From Rhabdophis nuchalis (Eukaryota; Chordata; Lepidosauria; Squamata; Natricidae): a stretch of 64,000 nucleotides of DNA. Shown one piece after another: positions 1 through 44,663 of the stretch (position 1 is the first letter of the stretch; the number at the start of each line of letters is the position of its first letter). The notes beneath the pieces are model-generated. The model searched no databases, was not told the DNA's origin, and worked only from the letters and a program-made list of their open reading frames with translations. A program made the translations under genes and the position numbers. The stretch is taken from the NCBI GenBank assembly GCA_039707465.1, contig CM077643.1, positions 201,339,605-201,403,604 of the forward strand, in the 5' to 3' direction.

Positions 1-701
1 GGATGCGTCTAAATAAATTTGTGGAAGAAGCAAGGTATGAGATATAATAACTGAGTGAACTTGTCAAATCAGATTCCAGTCTGTCAGCAGAAGTGAAAAA
101 GGTTGGTTTTCCTTTCTCTTCGCAGCCTTTTCCATGCCCGTCCAGATTTGCTTTTAAGAGTAGGGCTCCTGCAGTTTCTTTTTGAATGAAAGAGTTCTAG
201 GAGAGTACTTTTAAAATAGGACTTGGCATAGGACTTATGAATTGGTTACAGCCCCAGGGCCTTCCCTGAATGAATATGGAAAAATATTAAAAGGTCTCAC
301 TGAAAACCTAGGACCTTCCAAAAGAGAAAAATAATAATACTCATGAAAAATACTTTTAGCTTTCTGCTTAAGTTATATTTTATAACTATAGAAGAAAGGC
401 TCAATATATTTGATTCTTGCCATTCTGACAGGAAACTTGCTTCTCAGATATATGAACCGAGTAGTGTATGGCCTCAGATTGATTCAGAGCCAACTTTTAA
501 GAGGGACAGCCTTTATATTGTACTGTTGCCAGGTTCTCTCATGACTGAGATATATTTAGCTTGTCCAAGGCATAAAAAGTTAACCTAATCCTGAGTCTGA
601 TTGTCCTTGTGTTACTCTTTATTTGTTTTCCCATTTTGTTGGCTCATCTATACTGTGTTAACTAGGTGCCTGTTCTGATGAAAATATTTAAATCATTCCA
701 G

Positions 702-11835
<11,134 letters not shown>

Positions 11836-13138
11836 AGTAGTTTTGACATTTCTTGGGACACCATCTTTACATATGGGATGTTTTTCTCATGTGGGCTTCC
11901 AATTATATGGGGCATTTTTTGCCAATTATGTATAATACTACTGTATAAAACATGCATGTAATATGCAGGTGTACATAGAAGCTTCAGTCAAGTGCAATTC
12001 TAAGGTGCTGGTAAGTTCACTGAGTGGCAGCTACATTTACAATGGCCTCCCCTCATCTTTTCAGCGTGTATAAAACTCAGCACTGTTACCAGTTCTATAG
12101 CCTTATTTTGACTGTTTAATATTTACTATTGAAATCAAGTTTAAGTTATTATTTTAAATACATATTTAAGTTATTTTTAGTATTCAAAACTAGCTTTTAA
12201 CAAGCAGTGTGCAGTTCTGAAAACAAAGTTTTTGTAGTGCATAAACTTTAGTAAGAAACTTAATATGCAGTATTTTAGTAAGTTGTATGAATCCTACAGA
12301 AAGGGCTCAGCTTCATCAGTACATTATTTAATATGTTACTGTAGTAAACTGTTGTAAGGTTCCAACAGGTAACTACCTATACTGGGGGTCTTCTATGAAT
12401 AATCATGAACTCTAGCTTTAAAAAACGTTCCAGTTAATGACAAACCATAATGCCTGGGGGTTTATGGCTTTCTTCTACCAGCAGAACTGACAGTGCTAAC
12501 AAAGCACATTCCCCACCTTCCTTCATAATTCTCTCCATCTGCCTTAGAAAGTTGGAAAACAAATTAGGAACAAACAGGAAAAAGGATACTACTGTTTGCC
12601 AGAGTTGGCTTCTGTAACTTTGGTATTAACTATATGTAAATATAGTTTAAGTTAAAACAGTGTGTTTGAATTTAACATCTTTATAATTTTATATATTGCT
12701 GCACTCACCATTTGTAATACAGTTTGATGATTCTAGCTTGATTCATAAACCTATTTGCCCTATGACTATTTTTGATACTATGCACTCCTCTCATTTTTTA
12801 TTTTCATAAATGTGAGGGTATTGTAATCTATGGTGGGCTGTATTCCTTACTACAAACTGCTTCACAATGGTCATAATTCCCATCATCGAGTTAACTGTGG
12901 AGCCTTAATCATGAAAAATGGTTACTCAGGCAAGAAAAGTTTGTAGATCAAATTGAAGTACAGCTGGATTCTAAATGGCTTCAGTGCAGTTCTAATTTCA
13001 GTCACAATGTTATTAAAACTGTTTTGTACTAGGAAGGCAGCTCAATCATCCTGCTTTCTATTGTCAAAATAACTTGACAACAATTTTATATGAAAGTTTA
13101 ACTTTTGAGAAATAACTTTTTTTCCCTTGAAAAATAAA
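11836..13138 (+). other. COQ10B: COQ10B 3' untranslated region
   Basis: A/T-rich sequence after the TAA codon with no open frame of note. The first good polyadenylation signal is AATAAA at 13133-13138, which gives a 3' UTR of about 1.3 kb. Confidence 0.7.
13133..13138 (+). terminator. COQ10B: Polyadenylation signal, COQ10B
   Basis: AATAAA followed by a T-rich stretch. A second AATAAA at 13375-13380 lies inside the 3' UTR of the opposing HSPD1 gene and could serve a longer COQ10B transcript. Confidence 0.6.
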
Positions 13139-13267
13139 GACTTTAATAATTAGCTATTGTAAGTTGGCTCTGAAATCCAAAAAATATTGTCTTGGAAAAT
13201 TTAGTACTTGGGATGAACAGATTATGTTGTGAATAAGTTAATACATACCATACCTTAGAGCAATTGT

Positions 13268-13273
13268 TTTATT
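13268..13273 (-). terminator. HSPD1: Candidate polyadenylation signal, HSPD1
   Basis: TTTATT on the + strand is AATAAA on the minus strand, about 430 bases after the HSPD1 stop. Alternatives at 13321-13326 and 13481-13486 have the same sequence. Confidence 0.5.
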
Positions 13274-13698
13274 ACATAAAGTTGTCACATAATTGTATAT
13301 TTGTCTACTTTGTACACAATTTTATTCAGTCTTGCACACAGTAGCTTCTGCATTTTTTAGTGACAGCAGGCACCAATAAAGTCTTATTTAGCAGAATTGC
13401 AAGTGCTTCAACTGGTTTTACGTTCAGAGCACAAGATTGGTACATGGATCTGCACCCAGTATCAGGAATGTACAAATGTCTTTATTCAAAGTACAAAATA
13501 AATTATCTGTAGGCATGGACAATGACTGTAAACAATCATACAACTGAAATGCAGTAACTGAATGTTACAGTGATTTTTTCTTTTTTTTTAAACAGACCCT
13601 TTCTCTGCAGTCACTATCCATCCTTTCTGACCCAAGGTTCTCTTAAACTATCAGGTCATGCATTGTAGTTCATGATACGCATCCATGTAGCCTAGGCT

Positions 13699-24614
<10,916 letters not shown>

Positions 24615-24622
24615 CACTAACC

Positions 24623-24721
24623 CAGGGGTCTGCCAAGTTGGCTCTTTTAAGACATGCTGGGTGGGGAATTCTGGGAGTTGAAGTCCACCAGTCTTAAAAG
24701 ATCCAACTTTGCAGACCCCTG
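24623..24721. mobile_element. Palindromic hAT-like MITE, 99 bp
   Basis: Ends CAGGGGTCTGCC and GCAGACCCCTG are inverted, and the arms continue (GTTGGCTCTTTTAAGAC / GTCTTAAAAGATCCAAC). Perfect 8-bp target duplications CACTAACC flank it at 24615-24622 and 24722-24729, which is diagnostic of hAT insertion. Confidence 0.88.
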
Positions 24722-25244
24722 CACTAACCTGACGCCCTCCAGCAGCAAAGGACTTGCCACCACCGCGTAGATTCGCTGGAAGCAGTTACCCAACCCCATC
24801 GCAGGAGTCTAAACGCCGCCTGCGGACACCGGGCCGATCGGGGAAAGGCCAAGGCCGTTTCCACTGATCGAAATGCAACCAATAATTCGGGCGGGAGAAA
24901 GACTTCTATGCACCAAGACTCACGATCGCTCTCCCCTCCCTCCTCCCTCAGCCTGGCCCCCAATCTAAGCCGCCCCCGGTCCTGCTGTTCCGCAGCCTTT
25001 GAACCGACCGGCCTTTTCCAACACTTTGGATGCCTTGGATTACAAATCCCATCTTTTGGGAGAGCACCAAAGGTGGGCGAAAGGGGCAATGGGGCAGGGT
25101 GATGGCAGGCAGGCATGCAGGCGCTGGGCCATTCCCTCCGAACAGGAGAAGGACACGTGAAAGTAGCACCGATTCTCCCATCCCTGCCTTGGCTTTCCCT
25201 GCAGGTCCTCCCATCCGCCTCCCGGATCGGGGCCCCCGCTTTAC

Positions 25245-25450
25245 CTGTGGTGGGCGCAGGCAACGGGCGAGATACCGCAGCACGAAGAAGGTGGCTCCTC
25301 TTGACCACTCGCGGGGGCTGGAAGCAGCGCGGCGCTCTCACCACCCTTGCACTGCCCCACCTCCTTCCCCCACGTGAAAGGCTGGCGCGGGAGGGCGCCC
25401 GGGAACGAGCATAGCGCAACTCTGCCGGCCCCGCCCACTCCCTGCGCCAC
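25245..25450 (-). other. HSPD1: Likely HSPD1 non-coding first exon (right end approximate)
   Basis: The minus-strand sequence CCACAG followed by GTAAAG (donor, + strand AC at 25243-25244) is the best 5' donor upstream of the coding exons, within CpG-rich DNA. Mammalian HSPD1 has a non-coding first exon here. The transcription start is not determined. Confidence 0.45.
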
Positions 25451-25597
25451 GCTCTTTCGGCCTCCATTCAGGCAGGCCGCGCGAGGGAAGGGGCGGAGCT
25501 TTCAGAAGCCTCCCTGCGAACGAGCCACCTGCGTTGATTGGCCCATTCCTCCCAAGGCCTCATGTCTGATGGTTATACAGGTTTCCGGGCTCCGTAC

Positions 25598-25615
25598 TTC
25601 CAGAATTTTCTGGAA
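25598..25615. promoter_or_regulatory. Perfect four-unit heat-shock element
   Basis: TTCcaGAAttTTCtgGAA: four alternating TTC/GAA units with exact 2-nt spacing, the HSF1 trimer target. It sits between the putative HSPD1 first exon and the HSPE1 start and can serve both directions. Confidence 0.93.
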
Positions 25616-25954
25616 TGCCCATGCTCACCAAAGGTCGTGCTCAGGGTTACATCACTTCCGGCCATGTATCGCCTCGTTCGGGTGGTAAAAGGCCGAATTC
25701 AGGGAGAGGCAGACGCGGGAGTGAAATAGTGAAGGAATTTACACCGCGTAGGCAACGAGGAGAAACGTAAAAAAGCAGCGGTTTGAAAGGAAAGCCGAGC
25801 GTTTCTCCCGCCTGATGGCACAGGAAGCAGTTTCCCCCTTGAGTGGGTGTGGCTGGCGCATGCGCGTTCCCTGACCCTTTCACGTGTGGGTTGCCCGCCG
25901 AGAGCAGGGGTGCGGCAGGAACCCAGAAAGGGAAGCGTTGGAAGCAGCCGCAGC

Positions 25955-28900
25955 ATGGTGAGTGATTGACGGGCTTCTGCCGCTTAGCCTTTTGCTACTA
26001 TCCGTGGAGGAAAGAAGCGAGGAAAGTGGAAGGAGACGAGCTTCGAGACCCTTTTTTGGCCTTGCATGATGCGGGTCTCCATGAGCTCCACCCTGCCTTC
26101 TGCCCACTGTAAGGGTAGAGGACACCGGAAGGTTATTCCTGCCTCTGGTTCTCCAGAATCCTTTGGCTGGATCCTATAAGAGATGCTCGATAAGCCAAAC
26201 TTTTGCTTTGCGCTAAAACAAGCGATAATGCAGAAATGGGAAGACTCAGATGCGAAATATTTGGGAGATTATGCGGAGGAAAGCTTTTGCACGTGTCTCT
26301 GTCCTCTTACTCTATTGTTTGAAAGTGGTATTGCTCATGACTAACCTCGCTGTAATAATATTCGCTATGAATAATATTCGCTATAAATCAACTCTGGGTT
26401 ACCAGGCAGAAGTGAGATGTTACTTAACTTCTTAAAAAATATGTATGGATTGGCCAAATTTTATTTTGTGTCTAAGAACATTACCATGCCCTGTGCGATG
26501 GGATTATTCGTTCATAAATAAGTTTAGTTGGGATTTTTCTTCCTTTTATTGAATATTTTTGCTAAAACCGAGGCATCATCCTAAAAGCTTTATTCTGTTC
26601 ACGCTGGATTTTAAAATACGCATGTTTGCATATAGAGAATCTGCAGCCAGTTCTTGTTGAAATGAATATCCCACCGGATTTAGGGGGACAGTGCCAGGCA
26701 AATGAGTGTATGTGTGGTTCTTATTTGAAATTTTGTGAACTTTTGTAACTACAAAATTGTGTAAGAAGGTTGCTGTGTGAAATTTATCTCGTGTGCAGAG
26801 CCAACTCCCATGCTTTGTGAAGGGAAACGCTGTAATAGTTAACGCCCATTTAAAGACAAAGGTCACAGAGAGAATGGGGAGACAGGAAAGAGGCTTTATT
26901 AAAAAAAACACTTGTAAGTGCTGCTTAAAATTGGTTTTCATGGGAAATAGAATTTAATGATCTTTGGACTGGAAATGTTTTAGTGGGAAAATCCCTTCCT
27001 GCTGTCCTGTTCATGTTTAATTTCCTTTCTCATCTCTTTTGGTGCAAAAGAAATCTTATTTCAAAACAGGGTTGATAAATTGTTTTGAGCTCTCTGTCAG
27101 GATTTGTTTTCAGAAAGTTAAGTTGGATAGGACACTAAGAAGGATTCTCCTTGAAGGCACCAAGGGATGTATTTGGAACTGTTTGTTGTTTGTGGGTGGC
27201 TGTTTTGCTGACTTTGCTAAAAAGCCCATAGAAAAAAGATATTACAAGCATTATATCCATTTTCAATTACTTGCATACCATGGATATTTTTCTATATGAG
27301 GGGAATGCTCAGTTTTCTTCTGATGGTGCAACAGTGGCCTCTAGAGGATTCTAGAGTACACTAGAAGAAACGTCTAGAAATTTCTGCCATCATCCATGCC
27401 ATAACCTGGGTAGCTCTAGAATCAGCTAGAATGTATTGAAATAAACATCCTACATGAATTGACTAGTTTCCTTTTGATTCATTTTGTTTTTACTTAACTA
27501 AAACAAGTGGTTACTGTTTGAAATCATTTACTATTTGTGCAAGTAAATTGCATAACATCGGTTTATACTTAACTATATATATTTATTGCATGATAATTTA
27601 CAGCTGGTAGTATTAATCTGCAGTCAACTGATTTGATGCATTTAACTGAGCTGAATAAAGCACTTACGGGTGGTCTTTCGGGTGCGCTTCAAGGTCTTGA
27701 CGACCATCTTTAAAGCGCTCCATGGCTCGGGGCCTAGTTATATGCGAGACCGCCTCCTGCCCCATACATCCCTCAGACTGATACGCTCCCACAGAGAGGG
27801 CCTACTCAGGGTGCCGTCAGCTGGACAATGCCGACTGGCGACACCCAGGGGAAGAGCCTTCTCTGTGGCTGGGCCAGCCCTCTGGAACGCCCTACCCCCT
27901 GAACTCCGCACCATCTCTGACCTCCGCCTCTTCCGCAAGTGTCTGAAGACACACTTATTCCATCTAGCCGGCCTAGCGTAACCCCCTGTATTGACCATTA
28001 GACAGTTTTAAATTTGGGATTTTAATTCGGTTTTTAGCACAGGTTTTACTAGAATAAGTTTTTTAAATTTTATATGTTTTGTATGTATTTTAACATTCCT
28101 GTGCGCCGCCCTGGGTCCGTTTGGAGAAGGGCGGGATATAAATTTAATAAAATAATAAATTTTAAAAATTACAGATTTTTTTTAAATCACGCTAAAATAC
28201 TGGTGGTAGCCAAGCCTTCCAAATGCCCATCCAAAGTTCACTATGCTTAAACTGTTGAATATTACTTAAATATTAACTGCAATTTTCTTGCAGTTAATTA
28301 TTTTCTTAAGATGTGTTACGATTAACTCACATTTCTTTCCATTTGTCATTGGTGTGGCCAAAGATCAATTTCTCTGTTCTTTCCTCCCCTCTGTAGAAGA
28401 TTGGAGACTTGATAGATCAGACAAGGAAAAGTTGGGGGAGAGAATAAGATACTTAGTGATACTCATTTGCTTAGTGGCACAAAGTTATGAAGCACTGAAA
28501 AATGATTTTCGACCATTTCTTCACACTTAATGACCACTGCAGCATCCTCACGGTCACGTGAACAAAATTCAGCCACTTGGCCACTGGCTCATATTCATGA
28601 TGGTTATAGTGTCCCAGGGTTATCTGACCATCTTTTGCGACCTTCTGATGTGCAAAATCAGTGGAGAATCCTGATTGGTTTAACTGTAATTTCAGCATCA
28701 GGTTTTTTTTCAGAGCTCTTAATGTATTTCATACTCCGTACAAGCTATAGAAGCTGTAAATTATCTTATAGATGACAAATTATTTTTCCTATGGCTTCAT
28801 GATGATTTCTGGTTTTGTTTTAACAGGCAGCACAGGCATTTAAAAAATTTCTCCCTCTTTTTGACCGAATACTGGTCGAAAGATATGCAGCTGAGACAGT

Positions 28901-31199
28901 AACCAAAGGAGGAATCATGATTCCAGAAAAATCTCAAGGAAAGGTGTTACAAGCCACTGTGGTGGCAGTTGGATCCGGTTCAAAAAACAAAGTAAGTAGG
29001 AATTTAGTAATTATAATTACTTTTTTTCATAACTTTTCAGAGGAGTTCAATGGGGATATCTGTAGGTAGTCAGAAATCGCCTTTCTGCTGCTTTTTTATC
29101 CACCCATGGTCATTCTGTATCTTTGTTTAAGTAAAAAAAAATGTTTGGGGAATCCAAAGGAACATGGATTGTCTAATTTATCTGTAAGGCCCTTCATTGC
29201 ACAGAGCACCGTGATTTGAAAACACCTCTAATTGTTTCTGCCCATCCAGTCTCTAATTGTTTCTGCCCATCCAGTATGTTTGGCCAGATTCAGTGTGTTT
29301 TGGACTCCAAGTATATATGTTCCTTTTTAAGAAATCCAGTAAATATTAAAACTCACTTTATCATGAAATGAGGTGGTTAAAAAGACATAAAGGTCATTTA
29401 AGTAGCTTTTTTCTCTGGATTTTTTCAATTATGCCCTTTGTTTCTTGCGCTCTTTGAATACAAACTAAGGGTTTGGCAAGGTGAATGTATTTGTATCATA
29501 AACATCAGTTCAGAGTTTTGACTGGATTTTGATTTTTAAGGAACAAGTGATATAAAGCAAATGCATAGCACCCTTTTTCTGCTTCACTATCCTGTGCTCA
29601 GCCTATTCACCCATTTTCCTTGTTGCCTTTCTTACCCTTTCCTTAGTCGTCAACTTGAATTCAGGTATGACATATTCATTTGAGCTCATGCCTTTTTCAC
29701 CCCTCACAACCTTTTCCCCCTGTTCCTTCTTATCCTGGAACACTTAAGCTCCATGGATAGATATTCCACATATCCCTAATAGAAACATCATTGCTTAATT
29801 GCCCTTCAATATTTCTCAGCAAGCCTTGTGGGGGAAACATTGAAATGCGAAAAAGTTTAGTTTGATGCAATTGCATCATCTAAAACTGCCAGTGTTTGGT
29901 AATACAAGTTGATTTTGCAACTTTGAATTTAAATTGTATTCTCACCACAAAATAGTTCTTAGTGTACTGTAATGTTTACAATTCACATCCTTCCCTTTAG
30001 GATGGAAACATTCAACCAGTTAGTGTAAAAGTTGGTGAGAAGGTTCTACTACCTGAGTACGGGGGTACAAAAGTTACACTGGATAATAAGGTTAGTTTTA
30101 CATTAAATGTATATTCTTTCAATTCCGCAGCTTAATTTTTAAAAAGTAATTATGTTTAGGTTTATGCATAGATATCACTTCTTTAAAGCTATCCTGGGAA
30201 GTCTTCAAATACCTGACATTCCAAGTTTTTGTGTTCAACTGTGTCCATTTCTATATCCTTAGCTGCCAATATTCATATTTCTAAATGCTTGCCCTTTTCC
30301 CTTATTAAAATATTGCATTTTTAGTTTCTGCTTTGTTCAGACATGAAGTCCAGAGTAAACATACATTTTGAATGCATTTCTCAATCCTGTATTTAAGCAA
30401 AATTTACTGTTTGTAGATCTGGTCATAAAGGTATCTTATAATCTAGTATTTTTTGGATTTAGAAAACATGTCTCCATCTATGATCATAATGGAGCCTGCC
30501 CAGTTGCATGTGATGGCCACTAAGTGAGATGGCCTTGCTTAAAGACTTCCCGGTGTCCCTGGTTGGTTATTAAACAACATAAATCATTAAGTGGAACACA
30601 GAGCTCCAGGTGGAAGAGACCTAGTGCAGCCCAAAACACTCCTTGCTTCACTTCCTGCACTAAGTGTCCCCACAACCTGTGGGTCTGCTTCCTCCATCTA
30701 GTCCCTGCAACTCTTTGCACCACCCCATTTTCACCCCCATTCTTCACAGAAGGAACCTTTTATCCAAAAGGCAGAAGAAAGCAAAACTAAAAAAAAAACA
30801 CTAAACAAAGTAAAGGACATGTAATCTAGATTTGTGTTTTTAGTATCTAAAGTATCTTGTATGCAGTAAGAGTGCGGCTAGGACTTGTAATTTAGTCTGC
30901 TTTAAATTGAAATATTTAACTCCAGATGAAGGCTATCTTAAGGGAAATTAGTTTCAAATTATCTCTTCTCTCCCCAGTTTTCAAAGAAATAACAATGTAA
31001 AGGACATGTCCTTGCCTCACTATTTGCAGAGCACTAAATCTCACTATGTGCTCAAATCCATCTCTGCTGAAACAACGTAATTGCCTTGACTTCTGAACAA
31101 GTAACCTTTTGTTTTTTGTAAATGCTAATTTATATTCTCTATTTGCAGGACTATTTCATATTTAGAGATGGTGATATTCTTGGAAAATATCTTGCCTGA
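25955..31199 (+). CDS. HSPE1: HSPE1, 10-kDa mitochondrial co-chaperonin (Hsp10)
   Basis: Four exons: 25955-25957 (the ATG alone, followed at once by donor GTGAGT), 28827-28991, 30001-30090 and 31149-31199 (stop TGA 31197-31199). Total 102 residues, the usual vertebrate length. Hsp10 is the heptameric GroES-type lid of Hsp60 in the mitochondrial matrix. Seen: AAQAFKKFLPLFDRILVER, the mobile-loop region TVTKGGIMIPEKSQGK that contacts Hsp60, VVAVGSGSKNK, VGEKVLLPEYGGTKV, and the C-terminal FRDGDILGKYLA. All introns are GT/AG and in phase 0. It is divergent from HSPD1 with the heat-shock element between them, so the two lid and ring subunits should be induced together. Confidence 0.96.
25958..27660. 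other. HSPE1 first intron, no recognised element
   Basis: CpG-rich for about the first 200 bases, then AT-rich unique sequence. Short open frames here look like chance. Confidence 0.5.
27667..28160 (+). mobile_element. L2-type LINE 3' end, severely 5'-truncated
   Basis: Open frame 27670-27981 encodes the LINE C-terminus (VFRVRFKVLTTIFKALHGSG through GRAFSVAGPALWNALPPE). The 3' signature CCGCCCTGGGTCC and GGAGAAGGGCGGGATATAAA and an AATAAAATAATAA tail follow. It lies in the HSPE1 first intron and is closely related to the copies at 2.0, 37.8 and 58.2 kb. Confidence 0.9.
28350..28700. repeat. TCACTTAA-family repeat, diverged
   Basis: CACACTTAATGACCACTGCA, CACGGTCACGTGAACAAAAT, TTGGCCACTGGCTCATATTC and CTTTTGCGACCTTCTGATG follow in the same order as the copy at 35.1 kb. 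It lies in the HSPE1 first intron. Confidence 0.55.
28992..30000. other. HSPE1 second intron, no recognised element
   Basis: Plain intron. A 26-base direct duplication (CTCTAATTGTTTCTGCCCAT plus CCAGT) occurs around 29227-29277. Nothing else seen. Confidence 0.5.
30091..31148. other. HSPE1 third intron with one old repeat piece
   Basis: About 30475-30600 shows a fragment of the TCACTTAA-family repeat (GAGCCTGCCCAGTTGCATGT, CCACTAAGTGAGATGGCC). The rest is plain. Confidence 0.45.
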
Positions 31200-31289
31200 G
31201 AAGTTCATACTATGGCATTATCATGAAGTTGTCATTCCACAAAAAGTGCTCAAATGCTTTTGTTCCATCATGTAAATAATTATTTTCTT

Positions 31290-31334
31290 AATAAATGCAA
31301 CATTTCTCAAATGATATTGTGACCTTGAAATAAA
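31290..31334 (+). terminator. HSPE1: Polyadenylation signals, HSPE1
   Basis: Two AATAAA hexamers, at 31290-31295 and 31329-31334, less than 140 bases after the stop. They give the short 3' UTR expected for this gene. Confidence 0.75.
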
Positions 31335-31394
31335 ACTTATCTGTATAGTGAAAATATTTCTTGCTAATATGTTCATTATGGTGCTGCTTCAGCT

Positions 31395-31960
31395 CTTGTT
31401 ACATTTATTTATTAACTTTATTATGACCTATTCCCAAAAGTCTCTAGGCACCTTATACAGAAACAATTAGAAGAGATAAAAGCATGAAACAAAATGTTGG
31501 TCCAGATTAAAAACTATCATAATAAAAACATGATCATAGGAGCTTCACAACTACCAGCTCCATCTAGGGCCTGGGAGGGAGCCAGATCTTAAGGATCTTC
31601 TGGAACACCATAAGAATTGGTATTCATATGGGGGGGGGGGGGTGTATCCTATTCCAGAGTACAATGATATCAACAGGAAAGGCATCGTTCCTTGATCCCA
31701 TAAGATGACAATGTTTGAGTGAACTTGAAGCCCAGCTATTCTGCTGGAATGTACCAGATGGGTAGAAATGATTGGAGATAGGAAGTCCCTCAGATAACTC
31801 AGCCCTATTATTAAGTGACCTAAATAAGTAATGAACACACCTTTCATTCACAAGGAATAATATGGCTTGAACCATGAAGATAGTTTTCCAAGGCTTGAGA
31901 TGGAAGGCAGATCCTGCATTCTCTTCCACAAAAGTGGTTGAAACAAATAACTTTCATATT
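31395..31960 (-). mobile_element. Old CR1/L2-type LINE 3' remnant, antisense
   Basis: Starts with TTTATTTATTAACTTTATTA and CTAGGCACCTTATACAG, the reversed 3' end. Further right, CCTATTCCAGAGTACAATG and CAACAGGAAAGGCATCG correspond to the antisense of the conserved FS-AGP-LWN coding end. It is heavily mutated and contains a 14-base G run near 31631-31643. Confidence 0.5.
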
Positions 31961-32626
31961 CTCTTCCTCCTGAAACTTAACTTTTCTCAATGAAAAAAAA
32001 CCCAAAATATACAAATTACTTAAAATTGAATCCCTGATTAAAATTACACTTATTTTGGTTGTAATTCTTAGGTTTACAAGGGCTTTCTTAATGCAAATCA
32101 GTGTTCATATTTTCTTAGTAACAGCTGAAATAGAAAATTCACCATGACTCTCCTTGTGCAAAATGTAAGTTTAATTCTTTGATTACCTTAGTTCTAGTTC
32201 AATTTCATAGGAAATTTGTAGTCAAAAAGAGTAGTGAAGAATTTACATTCCAGATTTACCCAAAAGCATTTTTTTAAAATACCCTTTTATAATTGCCATG
32301 AACTTGAAATTGCAAAAATCTTGCTTGAGCATGACCCCCTGCCATACATTAACAGCTGCTGCATCTGCAAAATAGTGAGGTAGGCAGCATATCAATTTAA
32401 TAAATAAAATTGGAGGTGACACTCAGCAGGATTAGGAGAAGCTGTCTGCCAACTGACCGGGAGGATCTCTTCTATGAGGGAGAAGATGCTAAAGCCCTTG
32501 TAGAGGTGCTCTGCATAGACAAGCTCATTTCTCCTCCCAGCCATCTTCTCAGTCAAGGAGGGACTGAACAAACTGCTGGGTGGAGAGTTAAATTCCCCCT
32601 CCAGATTTCCCTGGGGCTCGCAAATG
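31961..32626. other. HSPE1-MOB4 intergenic sequence
   Basis: AT-rich, then moderately GC-rich from 32400. The short open frames on both strands here match no family I know. Confidence 0.5.
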
Positions 32627-32754
32627 GAGCAGTGTTTCTCAACCTTGGCAACTTGAAGATGTCCGGACTTCAACTCCCAGAATTCCCCAGCCAGCGAATG
32701 CTGGGAGTTGAAGTCCGGACATCTTCAAGTTGCCAAGGTTGAGAAACACTGCTC
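32627..32754. mobile_element. Perfect 54-bp-arm palindrome, hAT-like MITE
   Basis: The arms 32627-32680 and 32701-32754 are exact reverse complements (54 of 54 by reading), with a 20-base loop. Termini CAGTGTTTCTCAACC / GGTTGAGAAACACTG are hAT-like. Flanks AAATGGAG and CTCTGGAG share only the last five bases, so the target duplication is weak. Confidence 0.85.
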
Positions 32755-32967
32755 TGGAGGGATGCCATCTACAGGGAATACGTGGCCAGGCTTTCTTCGC
32801 GAGCCCCTCCTGTGGAACAGCTGCCCCGGAGGACTTTCACCTGGCTCTCTCCATGGGGCTCCCGAAGGGCTCTAAAATCCCATCCTTCGGGGCAACCTCG
32901 GCTAACTTGGCGCAAGCTTTTCTGAACTCGTCACTGTCATACAGAAGTAACAGTAAATAACCATCTG

Positions 32968-33067
32968 TATTCTTCAAACTTGACAACTTTAAGACTTGTG
33001 GACTGGCTGGAGAATTCTGGGAGTTGAAGTCCACCAGTCTGAAAAGAGCCAACTTTGCAGATCTCTG
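32968..33067. mobile_element. Relative of the 99-bp MITE, partial
   Basis: GAATTCTGGGAGTTGAAGTC followed by CACCAGTCTGAAAAGAGCCA and ACTTTGCAGATCTCTGG matches the right part of the MITE at 24.6 kb. The left arm is diverged. It is immediately upstream of the MOB4 CpG island. Confidence 0.65.
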
Positions 33068-33079
33068 GACCTTTTTTTC

Positions 33080-33666
33080 TGCGGCTGGCAGCCAAGTAAG
33101 ACACCCCCTAACGAGAGCGAATTTCCCCAACTTCAAGAAGCCCCGCCTGCGCGTGCGCGAAACGACAGAGGCGCCCTAGCTTCGCCCGAAAGATCTCCCA
33201 TAGGAGACGCCCCGCCCTTTTTTTCGGAAAGCCCTCAAAACTCCTCCCGCCCCGACAAGCTCTCAACGCACGCGCCATTCCCTGCCTTTCACTTCAGCTT
33301 TCCCCGCCCCTTCCGGTGTCGTTTGCATCCCCGTGTTCGGCTCCTTCCTGTACTTTATTCCGCTGAGCTTTTGTCTCGCCTCCCGAGCTGGAGGGGCGCT
33401 GTTTTGTCCGCTGCGCCCGCTCTAATCAGTCCCACACCATAGCCCCGCCCCTCTGACGTAGGACGCTACGCAGTTCTCCGAATCCCCGCGGGCTCTTCTG
33501 CCCCCTCTCCTCCTTCCCCGCCCCTCGGGGGAAGTCAGCCTCGTCGTCGTCTCGCGTCTTTCCGCGCGTCTTCCGCCTCTTTTTTTTTTCTCTTTCCCCT
33601 CCCCGCCTGTTGGGTAGCTGCTGCTGCCGCCGCCGCATCCGGGTCCTGGCGCCGCTCGCTGTCACT
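33080..33666 (+). promoter_or_regulatory. MOB4: MOB4 CpG-island promoter and 5' UTR
   Basis: Strongly CpG-rich with no TATA box. A GC box GCCCCGCCC (33442-33450) and a CRE-like TGACGTA (33454-33460) lie about 210 bases before the start codon. The exact transcription start is not set. Confidence 0.75.

Positions 33667-44663
<10,997 letters not shown>

Noticed and set aside
24724..26125. Several overlapping open frames on both strands in the chaperonin promoter
   Set aside because: They arise from CpG-island composition, which lacks stop codons. They have no recognisable domain and overlap known promoter elements.
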